The notes under the pieces were generated by a model. It was not told the origin of the DNA. It made no database searches and saw only the letters and a program-made list of their open reading frames with translations. From Gemmatimonadales bacterium (GTDB lineage Bacteria; Gemmatimonadota; Gemmatimonadetes; Gemmatimonadales; GWC2-71-9), in contig JACCSE010000485.1 of NCBI GenBank assembly GCA_013813145.1, forward strand, positions 1-14,653: a stretch of 14,653 nt of DNA, given 5' to 3'. Below, one piece after another: positions 12,548 to 14,653 of the stretch. Position 1 is the first letter of the stretch. Each line of letters opens with the position of its first letter. The position numbers and the translations under genes are program-made.

Positions 12548-14064
12548 ATGCCACGCGCACCGACTCCCCCGCCCCTCGGCCTCGTCGCCGCCGCCTTCAT
12601 CACTCTGCTCGCCGGGTGCGACTCGTCGAAATCCGGCGACCAGTCGGCCGTCGCAACTCGCACCGACACCGCAGCCGCCGTCTGGGAGGCGAACGAGGGC
12701 GCGGTCCCCATCACGAGCAGCTCGGACGAGGCGCGCCGGCTGTACCTGGAAGGACGGACGCTCTCCGAGCGGCTCAAGGCGCACGACGGCCGAAAGCTCT
12801 ACCGGCAGGCCGCCGAAAAAACTCGTCCTTTGCGATGGCGCACTATCAGCTCGCCCTCAATTCGGCGACGGCCAAGGACTTCTTCGAGCACCTGGGGCAG
12901 GCGACGGCGCTGGCGAGCAAGGCCTCGGACGGCGAACGGCTGATGATCCGCGCGCTCGAGGCCGGCGGGAACGCCGATCCGGCCGGGGCGCTGAAGATCG
13001 TGCAGGAGCTGGCGGCCAAGTATCCCGAGGACGAGCGGGCCCACTTTCTCCTGGGGAACGCCTGGTTCGGGCAGCAGAAGTACCCGGAGGCGGTCGAGGA
13101 GTATCGCAAAGCCGTCGCCATCAACCCCGACTTCTCCCCGACCTACAACTCGCTGGGGTACGTGTATCGGCCGATGGAGCGGTACGATGAGGCGGAGGCG
13201 GCGTTCAAGAAGTACATCGAGCTGATCCCGGAGGATCCCAACCCGTACGACTCCTACGCCGAGCTGCTGATGAAGACCGGCCGATTCGACGAGTCAATCG
13301 CCCAGTATCGCAAGGCGCTCTCGATCGATCCCAACTTCACCGCCTCGAGGATCGGGATCGCCACCAACCTGATGCTCCAGGGAAAGCACGCCGCCGGGGC
13401 GGCTGAGATGGACAAGCTGTACCGCGCCGCGCGGGACGACGGCGACCGGCGCGGGGCCCTCTTCACCAAGGGCGTCATCCTGGTGGATGCCGGGAAGACC
13501 GACGCCGCGGTGAAGGAGATCCAGAAGGAGTACGATCTGGATGCCCGCCTGGGCGACTCGGCCAACATGAGCGGCGACGCGCAGCTCATCGGCAGCATCC
13601 TGCTCGACGCCGGGCGCACCGACGAGGCCGCGAAGCGGTTCCGCCAGGCGCTGGAGCTGGTGGAGAAGTCGAGCCTGTCGGATGAGGTCAAGCAGGACAC
13701 CAGGCTCGCCGACCGATACAATCGGGCGCGGGTGGCGTTGGCGAAGGGCGACCTGCCGACCGCCAAGTCCGAGGCCAAGGCGTACGCCGACGGCGCCGCG
13801 GAGCGGCAGAACAGCTTCCGGGTGCGCCAGGCGCACGAGCTGGCCGGGACCATAGCGCTGGAGGAAAAGCAGTACGATGGCGCGCTGACCCACCTGGCCC
13901 AGGCCAACCAGCAGGATCCCCGGGTGGTGTACTGGACGGCGCTGGCTTACCAGGGCAAAGGCGACGGGGCGAAGGCAAAGGAAACCGCGGGGCGGGCGGC
14001 GAACGCGAACCTGCTGCCGCTGGTGACGTACGCGTTCATCCGGGAGAAGGCGAAGAAGCTGTGA
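12548..14064 (+). pseudogene. TPR-repeat lipoprotein with a frameshift at an A6 run
   Basis: ATG 12548 (GGAGG five bases upstream) begins MPRAPTPPPLGLVAAAFITL with lipobox LAGC (Cys24), then a Ser/Thr/Ala linker and the first helices (DEARRLYLEGRTLSERLKAH, then GRKLYRQAAEK). At the six A's of 12816-12821 this frame diverges, and the -1 frame continues as NSSFAMAHYQLALNSATAKD to the TGA at 14064. One extra A would give a 505-aa protein. The downstream part holds TPR-like repeats: YPEDERAHFLLGNAWFGQQK, then YPEAVEEYRKAVAINPDF; YDEAEAAFKKYIELIPEDPN; and FDESIAQYRKALSIDPNF. It continues with weaker repeats to the end. Such lipoproteins act as protein-interaction scaffolds at the envelope. AAAAAAC is also a slippery string, so slippage expression cannot be excluded; a homopolymer consensus error is equally possible. 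Confidence 0.83.
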
Positions 14065-14082
14065 TCGAACATTGACTGATTT

Positions 14083-14100
14083 ACCTGAGTCCCATCAGGT
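14083..14100. terminator. Small hairpin in the convergent gap of TPR and DUF3291 genes
   Basis: ACCTGA (14083-14088) and TCAGGT (14095-14100) form a perfect 6-bp stem with a 6-base loop. It overlaps the stop of the minus-strand gene and lies 18 bases after the plus-strand stop. There is no T-run on either side, so terminator function is tentative. Confidence 0.3.
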
Positions 14101-14601
14101 GGCGGGACAGGCGTCGTCTCGAGGGATACCCTCGCGCGGCATCGGAAGGTCGTCGGGCCCGAAGGGGTCCGCGAAAGTGAAGGCAAACCCGGTCGGCCCA
14201 TGCTGCTCCAGATGGGCCAGCCGCGCTACCGCCTCGGCGGGGGTAGGCCGGTGCCCCGCCGGGACCCACCAGAGTGCCACGTAGATCCGGTCAAAGCGCT
14301 CGAACCATTCGCGGCGGCGCTTCATCACTTCCACATGAGCGCTCCTGAAGACGTAGGTCCGGAGCGAGGGGAGATCGGCCCAGACCGAGAGATTGATCAG
14401 GATGCCGGTGTCCCCGTAGGGCCGCACCGCCGTGGCATCGCCATCCTCGGTCTGGAGTCGCCAGACGAATCCAGGACTTTCGTCGGCCAAGGCATTGATT
14501 TCCTGGAGACGGGCGACGAACCCGGCCATGATCGGGTCGGTCATATCTCCGCGGGCGCGGCCGATGTTGACCTGGGAGAGGTGGAAGCTGGTGTCGGTCA
14601 T
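14095..14601 (-). CDS. DUF3291 family protein
   Basis: Predicted 168 aa from ATG 14601, with GTGAG close upstream. The sequence follows the DUF3291 pattern: FHLSQVNIGRARGDMTDP (6-23), FVARLQEINALADESPGFVW (28-47), GILINLSVWADLPSLRTYVF (66-85), HVEVMKRRREWFERF, and YVALWWVPAGHRPTPAEAVA near 107-126. The fold is probably a dimeric ferredoxin-like alpha/beta barrel; no enzymatic role is established. Antibiotic-biosynthesis-monooxygenase-like relatives have similar architecture. It stands alone here, converging on the TPR gene. Confidence 0.9.
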   Translation of the reverse strand: MTDTSFHLSQVNIGRARGDMTDPIMAGFVARLQEINALADESPGFVWRLQTEDGDATAVRPYGDTGILINLSVWADLPSLRTYVFRSAHVEVMKRRREWFERFDRIYVALWWVPAGHRPTPAEAVARLAHLEQHGPTGFAFTFADPFGPDDLPMPREGIPRDDACPAT

Positions 14602-14653
14602 CTCACGAGTGCGTCAACTCGCCCGGCAGACCCGCTCATTCGATGGCCAGGTT

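Noticed and set aside
1..14653. CRISPR array, tRNA/rRNA, transposase or integrase, toxin-antitoxin pair
   Set aside because: No spaced repeats, cloverleaf-like segments or recombinase motifs were seen on reading; GNAT, DinB and ArsR genes here lack antitoxin-like partners.

Overview
This window comes from a GC-rich, didermic bacterial chromosome. I infer the outer membrane from several lipoprotein signals and an outer-membrane-barrel-like reading frame. Gene content (TPR lipoprotein, MocR, MmyB-type XRE, DinB/VOC/GNAT, lipoprotein sulfatase) and base composition would suit Gemmatimonadota, Acidobacteriota or a similar soil phylum. No marker gene is present, so the taxonomy is a guess. I see no tRNA, rRNA, CRISPR array, transposase or phage gene.

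Layout. Positions 1-3147 (minus strand) hold an exported-protein module: a secreted protein of unknown fold (2122-3147), a barrel-like protein with an in-frame amber stop (1588-2061), a small lipoprotein (1022-1591) and the N-terminal part of a lipoprotein sulfatase running off the left edge (1-886). Next comes a small GlsB/YeaQ-type membrane protein (3546-3806, plus). An XRE/MmyB-like regulator (3828-4658, minus) is divergent from a Tat-signal alpha/beta hydrolase with an Asp nucleophile (4786-5763, plus). Positions 5760-6702 are a patch of broken genes: a truncated cupin, a frameshifted NTF2/SnoaL-like gene and an internally deleted PhnB-like VOC gene. A MocR/PdxR-type regulator (6686-8167, minus) is divergent from a secreted protein (8285-8911, plus). 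A DUF4287-like protein follows (9289-9978), then an ArsR-SRPBCC pair (10034-10872) with a near-consensus, probably leaderless promoter whose -10 lies inside a dyad operator. A minus-strand DinB > VOC > GNAT operon (12383 to 10952) has stop/start overlaps at both junctions, the second using a CTG. A TPR lipoprotein (12548-14064) is frameshifted at an A6 run, and a DUF3291 gene (14095-14601, minus) closes the window.

Themes. Regulator-plus-neighbour pairs occur three times (XRE/hydrolase, MocR/secreted protein, ArsR/SRPBCC). All three regulators lack a visible Shine-Dalgarno and have a -10-like hexamer 6-7 bases before the ATG, while most other genes have a clear Shine-Dalgarno. Several reading frames are broken by single-base changes. 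That could be real decay or consensus error in the assembly, and read-level data would decide. I found no single coherent new defence or metabolic system. The best leads are the ArsR promoter/operator, the CTG-started GNAT, the A6 frameshift in the TPR lipoprotein, the amber-interrupted barrel gene and the hydrolase lacking its catalytic His.
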